A stretch of 55,936 bases of DNA from Alphaproteobacteria bacterium (GCA_024275895.1 JAJRYE010000133.1:1-55936), one strand, 5' to 3'. Positions 8,406-16,008 are shown, numbered from the stretch's first letter. The notes: a model not told the origin generated them from the letters alone. Program-made: numbers and translations.

Positions 8406-8664
8406 GACACACCCCCCTTGTTGGCAGGCGCTGGCCATCCCGCTTGACCTGTTCCGGGTCACAGCGCTTGTGGCCGTAGATTGCCTTAATCGCCCAGCAA
8501 ACAGGCCGTGACGATATCAGGGCTTGTAAGGTTTGCTCTGCATCATAACATGACATCGCTGTAATGCTTATCCGCGCCTGATTTTCCAACTCATATTTTC
8601 CTGACGTTTCCTTATCCCCCCTGCTTGCTATGGGCATGACAGGGGTAAATCTGTGTATTTTCAA
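8395..8664 (-). CDS. Hypothetical protein upstream of the DUF6362 gene
   Basis: I do not recognise this 89-residue product. It contains ENQARISITAMSCYDAEQTL and SSRPVCWAIKAIYGHKRCD and is neither membrane-associated nor secreted. The start would be TTG 8664, with GGAAG four bases upstream. The stop lies 11 bases inside the DUF6362 gene on the same strand, which suggests a coupled pair; that overlap is the main support for it being real. Confidence 0.4.
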   Translation of the reverse strand: MKIHRFTPVMPIASRGDKETSGKYELENQARISITAMSCYDAEQTLQALISSRPVCWAIKAIYGHKRCDPEQVKRDGQRLPTRGVCHDR

Positions 8665-8797
8665 GTTTTCTTCCGTTTCCTTCTGTCACGTTTTTTCGTG
8701 TCCGCTTTTCCGCCGTGCGCCTTTCATATGGGGATAATGCGGGATCGGAGCCAGAAAGGCTCCGGCGGTCGGGGCCTCTCAAGAAAAACGGGAGGAA

Positions 8798-8983
8798 ATG
8801 AACATGCAACTCTTCACACGATTTAATCTGGCATCCATCGGCACAAACGAGCTGAAAGGTCTTTACCGGAAAATCTTCAATGATCTTGCCAATTACAGGC
8901 CCGTCAGCGCCGAACACCGCGCCGCTCTGGCTTGCCTGAAAAACATTCAGGTCAAAATTGCCACGCGCATTCCGCGCCCATAA
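8798..8983 (+). CDS. Small hypothetical protein of mobile-element type
   Basis: The product has 61 residues, starts MNMQLFTRFNLASIGTNELK and continues LYRKIFNDLANYRP. A strong ribosome site (GGGAGGAAATG) precedes the ATG by a few bases, and a perfect hairpin terminator follows the stop, so the gene has its own complete expression unit. It looks amphipathic and soluble. Similar short proteins occur in alphaproteobacterial prophages and integrative elements as far as I recall, but I can give no function. Confidence 0.6.
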   Translation: MNMQLFTRFNLASIGTNELKGLYRKIFNDLANYRPVSAEHRAALACLKNIQVKIATRIPRP

Positions 8984-8994
8984 CAAATACGCCA

Positions 8995-9024
8995 ATGGCG
9001 AGCCTGAGACGGCTCGCCATTTTA
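8995..9024 (+). terminator. Rho-independent terminator
   Basis: ATGGCGAGCC and GGCTCGCCAT form a perfect 10-bp stem with the loop TGAGAC (9005-9010), followed by TTTT. It lies 12 bases after the stop codon of the small plus-strand gene and is its terminator. Confidence 0.85.
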
Positions 9025-9344
9025 CAATGCGCTATATCATGCGGCGCTGCCGGGGTGCTCTTTTGTCTGACTATGCACCGGCATGAAGGGGGGAGATTGC
9101 ACGAAGACGGCAATTTAGATGGGGGTCCTAGGCTGAATGATAATCAGTGACAAAGTGGACAGAATTGAGTTGCTTATCTATGTCCGCCTAACGGCAGGCA
9201 TAGATAGGGCGTTTTCCGGCAATGGCGGTCTTAAGCCCGACCCTCCAGCCGACGGGCCTGGAGGCATGACACCCAATGTGAGAAAAACAGAACCAACTGG
9301 CAAAACAGTAAGTTAAACCGCCGCCAAACCCGTCCAACAATTGG
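9025..9344. other. Gene-free stretch with one stem-loop
   Basis: No gene is apparent. TATCTATG (9175-9182) and CATAGATA (9199-9206) form an 8-bp perfect stem around a 16-base loop. The stretch ends where the IS481 homology begins and may contain the decayed 5' end of that element. Confidence 0.4.
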
Positions 9345-9690
9345 GGAGCAGCTCAGTCCAAAGCCTGCCAGGTGATGAGCCTGTCGCGCGATACATTCTA
9401 CCGTTACAAATCGGCGGTGGAAAATGGCGCGGTTGAGGCCCTGTTTGAACGCACCCGGCGCAAGCCCAACCTGGCGAACAGGGTGGATGAGGCAACAGAA
9501 CAGGCCGTCATCAAGTCATCCACCGACTACCCGGCCCACGGGCAGACCCGCACATCCAATGAACTGCGCAAACAGGGCGTGTTTGTCTCGCCCTCAAGCG
9601 TGCGTTCCATCTGGCTGCGCCATGATCTGGAGAACTTCAAAAAGCGCCTGAAGGCTCTGGAAGCCAAGGTTAAGTCGGAACCACTACAAT
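9345..9690 (+). pseudogene. IS481-family transposase N-terminal fragment
   Basis: One plus-strand frame encodes AAQSKACQVMSLSRDTFYRY, KSAVENGAVEALFERTRRKP and IWLRHDLENFKKRLKALEAK. These are the helix-turn-helix N-terminal third of IS481-type transposases. The frame then runs into sequence that belongs to the neighbouring S41 gene on the other strand, so the DDE catalytic domain is absent. No start codon with a ribosome site fits the 5' end, so both ends are missing. The break is about 14 bases from the 3' end of the S41 gene. Confidence 0.8.
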
Positions 9691-9703
9691 TTTATTATAT
9701 GGA

Positions 9704-10528
9704 TCAACCCGCATTCAAACCGCTGTCCGGGACAATTCCGCCTGAAATTCCGGTCCCGGGCACGCTCACGGTCTCCGCCGGAACCAGAAGCCGCCAGTCA
9801 TGATTTACCGGGATTGCGCGAAGCAGATAATTTTTGCCGAAACTTCGTGTTCCTACAACCCTGGCTTTGGCGTGCACGCGCAGGAGCGCCGTGAAGATTT
9901 CGGCACTGCTGGCCGTTTTGGAGCCGATCAGCACGGTGATTTTCGCCACTGACAACCGCCGCGCATTGGGGGGAACCGGAAGGGTTTTGACCTTTTGCGC
10001 GCGGCTCAGCCAGATGGCCTCCGGCACGTTTCCAAGAAACAGGGACGCCGCCCGCAGCATCTTGTCAAGATTGCCGCCGCGATTGCGCCGCAGGTCAATT
10101 TCAAGCGCGCCGACATCCTGCCCGGTCCGTGCACGGGCGGCGGACAGGGCCGCCTCAATCTCCGGAACGGCTTTTCTGCCAAAACGCACAAGATCAAGGC
10201 GCAGGCCCCGGCCGGGAAGCATTTTCCAGCCCGCAAGCGACGGCGCAGAACTCACCCGCCTTATGCTGTCGGTATCCGGGTGCCTGACACGCTCCAGCCG
10301 CGCTCTGGGTCCAAGCCGTTTTGCCAGCCGCCGCGCTGCGCACAGCATATCGCCGCCGCACGCCGCCCTCAGCGCCTCAAACGGAGGAAGCGCAGCGCCG
10401 GCAAACGCGCTCGCACGCGCCGCCAGCCGCTCCATACCGCCCCCCGCCAGAACTGCCCCTGGCGGGAGAAGGTTCAGGAATACGCCAAGGCTAATGGCAA
10501 TAGTTGAGCGAACCCACCATATGCGCAC
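9704..10528 (-). CDS. Exported S41-family (C-terminal processing) peptidase-like protein
   Basis: The 274-residue product has an N-terminal signal peptide (STIAISLGVFLNLLPPGAV, then LAGGG). The tail-specific protease core shows GALEIDLRRNRGGNLDKML, VLIGSKTASSAEIFTALL with the presumed nucleophile serine in TASSAEIF, and RSFGKNYLL with the partner lysine. No PDZ domain is visible, and the protein is shorter than CtpA enzymes (about 400). I use GTG 10528, which has AAGGAG seven bases upstream and starts just before the signal peptide; ATG 10549 is the alternative. The gene overlaps the end of the YVTN gene by 38 bases, so both are on one transcript led by the cobalamin riboswitch. Confidence 0.75.
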   Translation of the reverse strand: MRIWWVRSTIAISLGVFLNLLPPGAVLAGGGMERLAARASAFAGAALPPFEALRAACGGDMLCAARRLAKRLGPRARLERVRHPDTDSIRRVSSAPSLAGWKMLPGRGLRLDLVRFGRKAVPEIEAALSAARARTGQDVGALEIDLRRNRGGNLDKMLRAASLFLGNVPEAIWLSRAQKVKTLPVPPNARRLSVAKITVLIGSKTASSAEIFTALLRVHAKARVVGTRSFGKNYLLRAIPVNHDWRLLVPAETVSVPGTGISGGIVPDSGLNAG

Positions 10529-11666
10529 CCCAGGGCTCCTTTCCGACATTCTTGATTTTGCGGAGCAATTTGCGCCCGCGCGTGTCAATCACGGCCACTT
10601 CGTTGCTCCCCGAAAGCGCCACATAAAGCCTGGTTCCGTCCGGCGAGGTGACCGCGGTTTCCGGCGAGCCGCCGGGCAGTTTGATCTCACCGGCGTTTTT
10701 CATATCCACCAGATCAAGGATAACCACCTTGTCATCGCCGCGGCTGATGACAAAGGCGGTGGTTTCAAACCAGCCGGTATTGACGCCGGTCATATCCGCC
10801 GCGCCTTTCAGGCGCGCCACTTCCTTGTAAGGCGCCGTGGTTGAAAACACCGAGACGGTTTCATCGCCGTTATTGGGAATGATCATGAAACGGCCATCCG
10901 CTGTAGTATAGGCGCGCCAGGGCTCATCGCCGAGCTTCAAGGTGGCGAGTTTTTTCTGGCTGCGCAGATCGATCACCGCCATGACATCGCCGTCGCCATA
11001 AGCGGCAAAACCGAGGCGTCCATCAGGCGTGCGGGTGACATTGATAATGCCCTGATGCTCGTCTTCCCCGCCCGGCAGGGCCGCCATGGCCTGGCCGTCC
11101 CCGACACTGATCTCATTGACCACCTTGCCCCTGGCCACATCGATAACGGAGACGAAATTTGCTCCCAGATTGCCGACAAACAGCAATTTGCCATCGGGGC
11201 TGAAGGTCATGTTATGGGGCTCGTAAAGGCCGGTAATGCGTTTGACCTCCCTGTTTTGCGTTATGGAGATCAAGGAGACGGTGCCCTCGCCGATATTGCC
11301 GATCGCGGCGATATTGCCCGCCGGGCCGATTTCCATATGCTCCGGCTCATTGCCCAGCGTTATGGTGGCAACGGTTGTGAGCGTTTTAAGATCCGTGATT
11401 GAAATTGTATTGTCATGCGTATTGGAGGTAATCATCTTCCCCAAAGTGTCCGATACCGCCACCTGATGCGGGATATTGCCAACCTTGACATTGGCCACCA
11501 GCTTGTCGGTATCGGTATCAATAATGGCGACATCCGCCGAGCTGCGGTTGGGAACGAAAACATAGTGATCATAAGGGGCCTCAAGCGCCAGGGCGCCCGT
11601 TGCCGCAAGGCCGCCGAACAGGGCGGCGGTAAGGGTTGTTCGGATAAGTCTCTTGACCATGGTCAT
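10491..11666 (-). CDS. Exported YVTN/YncE-like beta-propeller protein under cobalamin riboswitch control
   Basis: The 391-residue product has a signal peptide (LIRTTLTAALFGGLAATGA, then LALEA). Repeated propeller blades follow: DHYVFVPNRSSADVAIIDTD, GKLLFVGNLGANFVSVIDVA, GLGF-type and RLYVALSGSNEVAVIDT segments, each about 40 residues. Such proteins fold as seven-bladed propellers in the periplasm. The E. coli relative YncE is co-regulated with a TonB-dependent receptor. ATG 11666 has AAGGAG four bases upstream; ATG 11660 is also possible. A cobalamin riboswitch (11790-11985) lies on the same strand with no gene between, so expression should fall when B12 is abundant. A role in corrinoid or metal acquisition is inference. 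Confidence 0.8.
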   Translation of the reverse strand: MTMVKRLIRTTLTAALFGGLAATGALALEAPYDHYVFVPNRSSADVAIIDTDTDKLVANVKVGNIPHQVAVSDTLGKMITSNTHDNTISITDLKTLTTVATITLGNEPEHMEIGPAGNIAAIGNIGEGTVSLISITQNREVKRITGLYEPHNMTFSPDGKLLFVGNLGANFVSVIDVARGKVVNEISVGDGQAMAALPGGEDEHQGIINVTRTPDGRLGFAAYGDGDVMAVIDLRSQKKLATLKLGDEPWRAYTTADGRFMIIPNNGDETVSVFSTTAPYKEVARLKGAADMTGVNTGWFETTAFVISRGDDKVVILDLVDMKNAGEIKLPGGSPETAVTSPDGTRLYVALSGSNEVAVIDTRGRKLLRKIKNVGKEPWGAHMVGSLNYCH

Positions 11667-11789
11667 GGTGCTCCTTCTTTGGTTCAAAGGTCCATGCCAT
11701 TGCGAGACGGATTGGGAAACGGCGAATCAGATTTACCCCCTGAAACACCCTAGAAACACCCCGTTCCGGTTCATCGCTCCGGCGACAAG

Positions 11790-11985
11790 GATGGCAGGTC
11801 TCCTGGCTTGCGGATCATTATCGACTGTCCAGCCTTCCCGGCGCCTTATTAAGTTACATGGCAACCAGTGGCACTTAAATCAGGACAGACAACTCATCGC
11901 TTACAGTTGCGGGGGCAGCCCCGGCATCGGCCCTTTGCAATCAGGCTTCACCGTGTTCCCTATTATCTCCCGGCGGAATATCCGG
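11790..11985 (-). promoter_or_regulatory. Cobalamin (AdoCbl) riboswitch
   Basis: Read on the minus strand the conserved pieces occur in the right order: AATAGGGAACACGGTG (about 11964-11949), GCTGCCCCCGCAACTGTAAG, CCACTGG, GGGAAGGC and the B12 box GCAAGCCAGGAGACCTGCC (about 11811-11793). That is the standard class I cobalamin aptamer. The 3' end is about 125 bases before the YVTN gene start. I see no clear T-tract terminator in between, so translational control or a weak terminator is possible. Confidence 0.93.
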
Positions 11986-12106
11986 CGGAAGACCATCCGC
12001 CTCAAGGGTTATCGTAAGTCAGGGCGGATTGTCAACCGGCATGACCGGAGATTGCAGATTGCGGATTTGACGGTTTTGAACCTCTTTCGAGCCCTTCTCC
12101 GCGCGC

Positions 12107-12448
12107 TCAGGAACCCGGCGGGGGTTTTGAGCAGCAATGCCCCTTGTGGCTGATAGCGTCAAACTCGTTCTGCTCCTTGAAATGGGCGAACCCGCGTTTC
12201 TTGCGCGCCCAGAACCCGCCCTTCAGCGGATAGCCAAGCTCATTGAGCTTTTGTTCCAGCGATTCCAGGCGGATTTTGCGCAAATCATAAACGACCTCGA
12301 CCTCACCCCTTTGATGATCGGGCCTGACTTCAAATACGCCGTTCATCGCCGCCAGCGCCTCTGATATGCCCCGCTCGCAGCCGGAGCAGGATATGCCGCC
12401 GACCTTTATGGTTCTGCTTACCGGATGTCCGTTGTGAGAATTCGGCAT
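12107..12448 (-). CDS. HMA-domain metallochaperone-like protein (CopZ type)
   Basis: The 113-residue product has a heavy-metal-associated domain with the Cu(I)-binding loop GISCSGCERGI near residue 20 (VSRTIKVGGISCSGC). The fold continues through VFEVRPDHQRGEVEVVYD to ESLEQKLNELGYPL. A C-terminal extension (KRGFAHFKEQNEFDAISHKG, then HCCSKPP) adds His and vicinal Cys residues not present in ordinary 70-residue CopZ proteins. ATG 12448 is preferred over an upstream ATG at 12499 because GGGGAGAG directly precedes it. A MerR/CueR-type promoter lies 65-95 bases upstream on the same strand, so it belongs to the copper regulon here. It would move Cu(I) in the cytoplasm, probably to CopA. Confidence 0.82.
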   Translation of the reverse strand: MPNSHNGHPVSRTIKVGGISCSGCERGISEALAAMNGVFEVRPDHQRGEVEVVYDLRKIRLESLEQKLNELGYPLKGGFWARKKRGFAHFKEQNEFDAISHKGHCCSKPPPGS

Positions 12449-12513
12449 GGCTCTCCCCGCCCTTGTCCCGGAACTGAAAAATCGTGATATCTCCGGCATT
12501 GCCGGAAACCTTA

Positions 12514-12544
12514 CCCATACCCCATCCCGTTACTGGAAGGTCAA
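12514..12544 (-). promoter_or_regulatory. CueR-type operator/promoter of the HMA gene
   Basis: On the minus strand -35 TTGACC (12539-12544) and -10 TATGGG (12514-12519) are separated by 19 bases, the overlong spacer typical of MerR-family promoters. The spacer starts TTCCAGTAACGGGA, closely matching the copA and Met-rich gene operators in this window. The right half of the dyad is degenerate. Confidence 0.75.
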
Positions 12545-12667
12545 GGCATTTTCTGGCGGGATTGATTCATCTTTTGATTGAATCGGAAAGCGGCAAGGAG
12601 CGGCAGCTCATGAATTCGCAGTTCCGGTGAGCAGACTCATGAGCCGCCAACCCGGTTCCTCACAAAA

Positions 12668-12826
12668 TTACTCTCTCGGATTGTCTGTCATAATCTCCAG
12701 CAGAGTGCGCACTTCGGTATAGCTGGCAGGCTCCTTGACATTTTCCCTGATCCTGAGAATAGCGTCGCGGATGATCGCCAACTGATGGCTGTTATACACA
12801 GCCGCGCAGCTATTGTTTGATGTCAT
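12668..12826 (-). CDS. Small 52-residue hypothetical protein
   Basis: An open frame from ATG 12826 to TAA 12668 encodes a protein beginning MTSNNSCAAVYNSHQLAI and ending EVRTLLEIMTDNPRE. GGAGAA lies six bases before the ATG. The sequence looks like a short helical soluble protein (IRDAILRIRENVKE). No family is recognised. It stands alone between the HMA and DsbA genes, same strand as both. Confidence 0.5.
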   Translation of the reverse strand: MTSNNSCAAVYNSHQLAIIRDAILRIRENVKEPASYTEVRTLLEIMTDNPRE

Positions 12827-12975
12827 GATTGTTCTCCATTGATTATGCTCACCACGGAAAAATCCGTGACGGCTTGTGGAGACAGTATTTCCGCAACCTG
12901 GATCTGGCTGCTACCTGGGTCACATGTTAACAATTATTAATAAACCCGGTCGTAACTTGTCCGGATTTTGCAATT

Positions 12976-13019
12976 CATCCGGCCACCCATAATTTAACGA
13001 TGGCATGGGTGGCCGGATG
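12976..13019. repeat. Long perfect stem-loop after the DsbA gene
   Basis: CATCCGGCCACCCAT (12976-12990) and ATGGGTGGCCGGATG (13005-13019) form a perfect 15-bp stem with a 14-base loop. It begins 37 bases after the DsbA stop codon. No T-tract follows on either strand, so it may be a weak terminator, an RNA-stabilising hairpin or a dispersed repeat. Confidence 0.55.
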
Positions 13020-13055
13020 GGAACTGGTGCCGAATCAAAGAACACACGGCAAGTG

Positions 13056-13838
13056 CTAGCCTTTTTTCTGCGCCTGCCGCGCCTTTTTGATCGAGGCTTT
13101 GAGCGTTTCATAGTCAACCGCGCCGTGCAGCACCTGATTGCCCACCACAAAGCCCGGCGTCCCGTTGATGCCCAGAGCCTCGGCCAGTTTATAATTGCGC
13201 TGAATCGTCGCCTGGATTTTGGCCGCCTTTTGCTCCATTGCCTTTTTCAGCTTTTCGGTGTCCAGACCGCTTTTTTTCGCAATGGCGAAAACCCGCGCTT
13301 TGTTCAGCGCACCTTTTGATTCCATCATCGCCTTGCTGAATTTGCCGTATTCACCCAGCGACCAGGCCGCAAGAGCGGCGCGGGCGGCAAACAGGGATGA
13401 GGGACCAAGGATGGGGAATTCCTTGTAAACATAGCGTATATTCCCATCCTCCTTGAGCAGGCGCTGAACGGTAGGATGCACCCGCTTGCAAAACCCGCAG
13501 CGATAGTCAAAAAACTCCACCAGGGTGACATCCCCGTCCGGGTTACCGCCGACAGGATCATCCGCATGGCGGAAAATAGCCTCCGCCTGCCCGCTCAGAG
13601 TTTTTTGCACTGATCCTTGCTGCGCCATCTTTTGCCGCAACTCTAAAATCTGCAACGCCTCCATAACGATCTCGGGCTGCTCGCGAATGGTTTTCAATAT
13701 CATCTCGCGCAGAACGCGCTCCTGGGCGGCGGAAAATTCCGCCCCTTGCGCCAAAACCGGCAGGGCCGGCATCATAAAGCCCAGAGGGATGATCAATCCC
13801 CCGATCAGGGCCGCTACGCTGCGCTTTGCAAATTTCAT
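13056..13838 (-). CDS. Periplasmic DsbA-family thiol:disulfide oxidoreductase
   Basis: The 260-residue product has a signal peptide ending about residue 30. A helical N-terminal segment follows (VLREMILKTIREQPEIVMEA), then a thioredoxin fold with active site CGFC at 114-117 (FFDYRCGFCKRVHP) and the cis-proline loop NGTPGF near 228. The N-terminal helix and the CGFC form are those of the ScsC/Com1-like DsbA group rather than E. coli DsbA (CPHC). It could be an oxidase or an isomerase. Transcription follows the L,D-transpeptidase gene after a gap of 61 bases. Its position in the copper island suggests a role in repairing disulfides when copper oxidises periplasmic cysteines, as with Scs proteins. 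Confidence 0.85.
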   Translation of the reverse strand: MKFAKRSVAALIGGLIIPLGFMMPALPVLAQGAEFSAAQERVLREMILKTIREQPEIVMEALQILELRQKMAQQGSVQKTLSGQAEAIFRHADDPVGGNPDGDVTLVEFFDYRCGFCKRVHPTVQRLLKEDGNIRYVYKEFPILGPSSLFAARAALAAWSLGEYGKFSKAMMESKGALNKARVFAIAKKSGLDTEKLKKAMEQKAAKIQATIQRNYKLAEALGINGTPGFVVGNQVLHGAVDYETLKASIKKARQAQKKG

Positions 13839-13899
13839 GATGATAGGATCTCCTTGTTATTGTTTTATAGCCTGCCGGAGGCCGGTATTTTTTTAACGC

Positions 13900-15339
13900 T
13901 CAGATATTGGCGGCGATCTTCAAACCGCCGTCACGCGAATAGATGTCATGGCGGAACTGCACCTTGCCGTCCGGCGTCGCCCAGGCGGTGACATAGTCGA
14001 AATAAACCGTAACCGGCGATTTCAGGGTCACGGTTTTGGGCTTGCCGGCCCGCACGGTGGCCTCGATGCGCTGCTGGTCCCAGCCCTCGTTTTTCTCCAG
14101 CAGCCATTTTGCCAGCTTGAAGACATCCTTCACCCGCACACAGCCGGAGCTGAAAGCCCGTGCCTGCCGCGCCAGAAGATTTTGCGTCGGCGTATCATGC
14201 AGATAAATCGCATGCCGGTTCGGCATATTGATCCGCAACATGCCAAGCGCATTGTCAACGCCCGGATCCTGCCTGAACTTCAAGGACGCCGCCTTGGGCG
14301 AGTTCCAGTCAATTCGCGCCGGATCAAGCGGTTTGCCGCCCCATTTATGGGACACCTGCATCCGCATTTTCGCCAGCAGGTTTTCACCCTTTCGCAAACG
14401 CGGCAGCAAATCCTTGATCACAATCGATTGCGGCACATGCCAATAAGGATAAAAATTGGTCTGGGTGATCTTGGCGGTGATGATATTGGTCTGCCGCGAG
14501 GGGCGGCCCACAACAACATTGTGTTTGGCGCGCACCTTTCCGTTCTCGACCACCTCGACCTTGTAATCGGGGATATTGACCATCACATAGCGGGCCGGGA
14601 GCCGGGTCTGCAATTTGGCCTCAAGACGGGTCAGATTGAGCCTGAGCTGAGCAAGACGGCGCACGGCGCTGACATTCATCGCCTTGAGTGTCTTGCCCCC
14701 GACCGTGCCATCGGCCTTGAGCCCGTGGCGCTTCTGGAAGCGTTTGACGGCTTTTTCCGTCTCCTCATCAAAGGCGTTGGTAATGGTCTGCGCCAGGGGG
14801 TAATCGCCGCTGCGCATGAGCCGCTGTTTGAGCTGTGCCGTGCGCTCGCCCACATCGCCGCGTTTCAGCACTTTGCGGCCGGAAATACGCTTCCAGCCAC
14901 CGGCTCTGACAATGGCCTCGTAACGGGTAACAGCGCTACGGGTTGAATCCATCGTGGCGCGGCTGAAAACCGGCGCCGCCGCGGCAACCGAACCAGGGGC
15001 ATAAGTTCCGACAAAGGCGCGTTTCATGCCTTTGAGGTTGCGCGCCGCAAGGCGATGCGCCGAAACTTTCGGCTTTTTCTTCTGAACCTGTTTTTTTGCC
15101 GCAAAGTTGCGCCGCGCCATGCTTTTGCGCAAAGCCGCGCCGCGCGAATAGGTCTTGCTTCTGGAGCGCACTTTTTTGACGATGCCGTTTTCCACCGGCC
15201 CAAAAAACGACTGGCTGTAATTTTGCGCCGCGCGCACATCTGCATTCCCTGCGGCAAACACAATGCCCAGCATTGCCGTTACAGCGGGTATAATAATTTT
15301 TCGTCCGGTGATTCTGATCTCGGCGAATGAGGATTTCAT
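13900..15339 (-). CDS. L,D-transpeptidase (YcbB/LdtD type) with peptidoglycan-binding domain
   Basis: The 479-residue product starts with a signal/anchor segment, then a long basic Ala/Lys/Arg-rich linker (residues about 40-110). A peptidoglycan-binding repeat comes next (AVKRFQKRHGLKADGTVGG), and a YkuD catalytic domain with YVMVNIPDYKVEVVENG. The active site is AIYLHDTPTQNLL followed near residue 400 by SSGCVRV, whose Cys is the nucleophile. Such enzymes make 3-3 crosslinks in peptidoglycan or attach lipoprotein. ATG 15339 is preferred over GTG 15357 because AAAAGGAAA precedes it. A perfect palindrome (15361-15375) lies directly upstream. Confidence 0.88.
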   Translation of the reverse strand: MKSSFAEIRITGRKIIIPAVTAMLGIVFAAGNADVRAAQNYSQSFFGPVENGIVKKVRSRSKTYSRGAALRKSMARRNFAAKKQVQKKKPKVSAHRLAARNLKGMKRAFVGTYAPGSVAAAAPVFSRATMDSTRSAVTRYEAIVRAGGWKRISGRKVLKRGDVGERTAQLKQRLMRSGDYPLAQTITNAFDEETEKAVKRFQKRHGLKADGTVGGKTLKAMNVSAVRRLAQLRLNLTRLEAKLQTRLPARYVMVNIPDYKVEVVENGKVRAKHNVVVGRPSRQTNIITAKITQTNFYPYWHVPQSIVIKDLLPRLRKGENLLAKMRMQVSHKWGGKPLDPARIDWNSPKAASLKFRQDPGVDNALGMLRINMPNRHAIYLHDTPTQNLLARQARAFSSGCVRVKDVFKLAKWLLEKNEGWDQQRIEATVRAGKPKTVTLKSPVTVYFDYVTAWATPDGKVQFRHDIYSRDGGLKIAANI

Positions 15340-15360
15340 CTTGTTTTCCTTTTCCACACT

Positions 15361-15375
15361 TTACCGGCCCGGTAA
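15361..15375. promoter_or_regulatory. Palindrome upstream of the L,D-transpeptidase gene
   Basis: TTACCGG-C-CCGGTAA is a perfect dyad 22 bases before the start codon. It is too close to the start and too short for a terminator, so an operator for a dimeric repressor is a fair guess. Confidence 0.4.
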
Positions 15376-15478
15376 TTCCGCTTTGAAAAAAATGCAAAAT
15401 CCCGGATCCGTCAGCTTTTAAAGAGAGATATTCAGCCCGGCGGAGGCGCGCTGCCTATCATTCATATGGAGAAAGAAA

Positions 15479-15904
15479 CTAGTTGAGTTGCCGTCCCGTG
15501 CGGGCGCGGTGGCCTTTATAAGGCGATCCGGCCGGCTCAAGAAAGGCAAGGCGTGGCGGCCACCCGGAACGCCGCAGTATCCCGCGGCCTGGATAAGCCA
15601 GTTCCGTGACCATCGCGGCCTGAACCGTAATTATCCGTTTTTTTACCGGCGGGGCGACCCGTTGGCCAAGCTCGCGCGTGAAGGGCTGTTTGCATCTGGT
15701 ATGGCAGGTGGACAAATGATGCAGCCCGCACGATGCACCATTGGAGATCCCCGCCTGCGCCACATCGCGTGAGAGGGAATACCCTTCAGCGTCCGCCCGG
15801 ATATCCTGCGGCATAACACCCGCCGCACCGGGCGCCAAAAACCCGACCATCGCCAGCAACGCAACGATAAAAAAAGATACAAGCTGGGTTAAACGAAGGG
15901 GCAT
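15479..15904 (-). CDS. Small exported protein with a Cys/His cluster (unknown function)
   Basis: I do not recognise this 141-residue protein. It has a good signal peptide or anchor (LVSFFIVALLAMVGFLAPGA), then a cluster CGLHHLSTCHTRC at about residues 65-77 that could bind a metal, and a basic Pro/Gly-rich tail. The pattern is reminiscent of short DUF2946-like proteins common in copper loci, but the match is weak. It lies beyond the terminator of the copper operon and has no strong ribosome site. It is transcribed toward the L,D-transpeptidase gene. Confidence 0.5.
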   Translation of the reverse strand: MPLRLTQLVSFFIVALLAMVGFLAPGAAGVMPQDIRADAEGYSLSRDVAQAGISNGASCGLHHLSTCHTRCKQPFTRELGQRVAPPVKKRIITVQAAMVTELAYPGRGILRRSGWPPRLAFLEPAGSPYKGHRARTGRQLN

Positions 15905-15982
15905 GACGGGACCGCGATCAGGATTTATCAGGCCTTGAGAATACACGCTCGGCTTAACAAATTGAGAATCAATATAATGAAA

Positions 15983-16008
15983 GCGAAATCACATTCGTGT
16001 GATTTCGC
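15983..16008 (-). terminator. Terminator of the copper operon
   Basis: GCGAAATCACA (15983-15993) and TGTGATTTCGC (15998-16008) form a perfect 11-bp stem with a four-base loop. On the minus strand it is followed by TTTCATTATATT, and it lies 82 bases after the cupredoxin stop. On the plus strand it is followed by ATTTTGC, so it may also work in that direction. Confidence 0.75.

Noticed and set aside
13948-14946. 332-codon plus-strand open frame over the L,D-transpeptidase gene
   Set aside because: It has no recognisable domain or ribosome site and lies over a gene with clear catalytic motifs.
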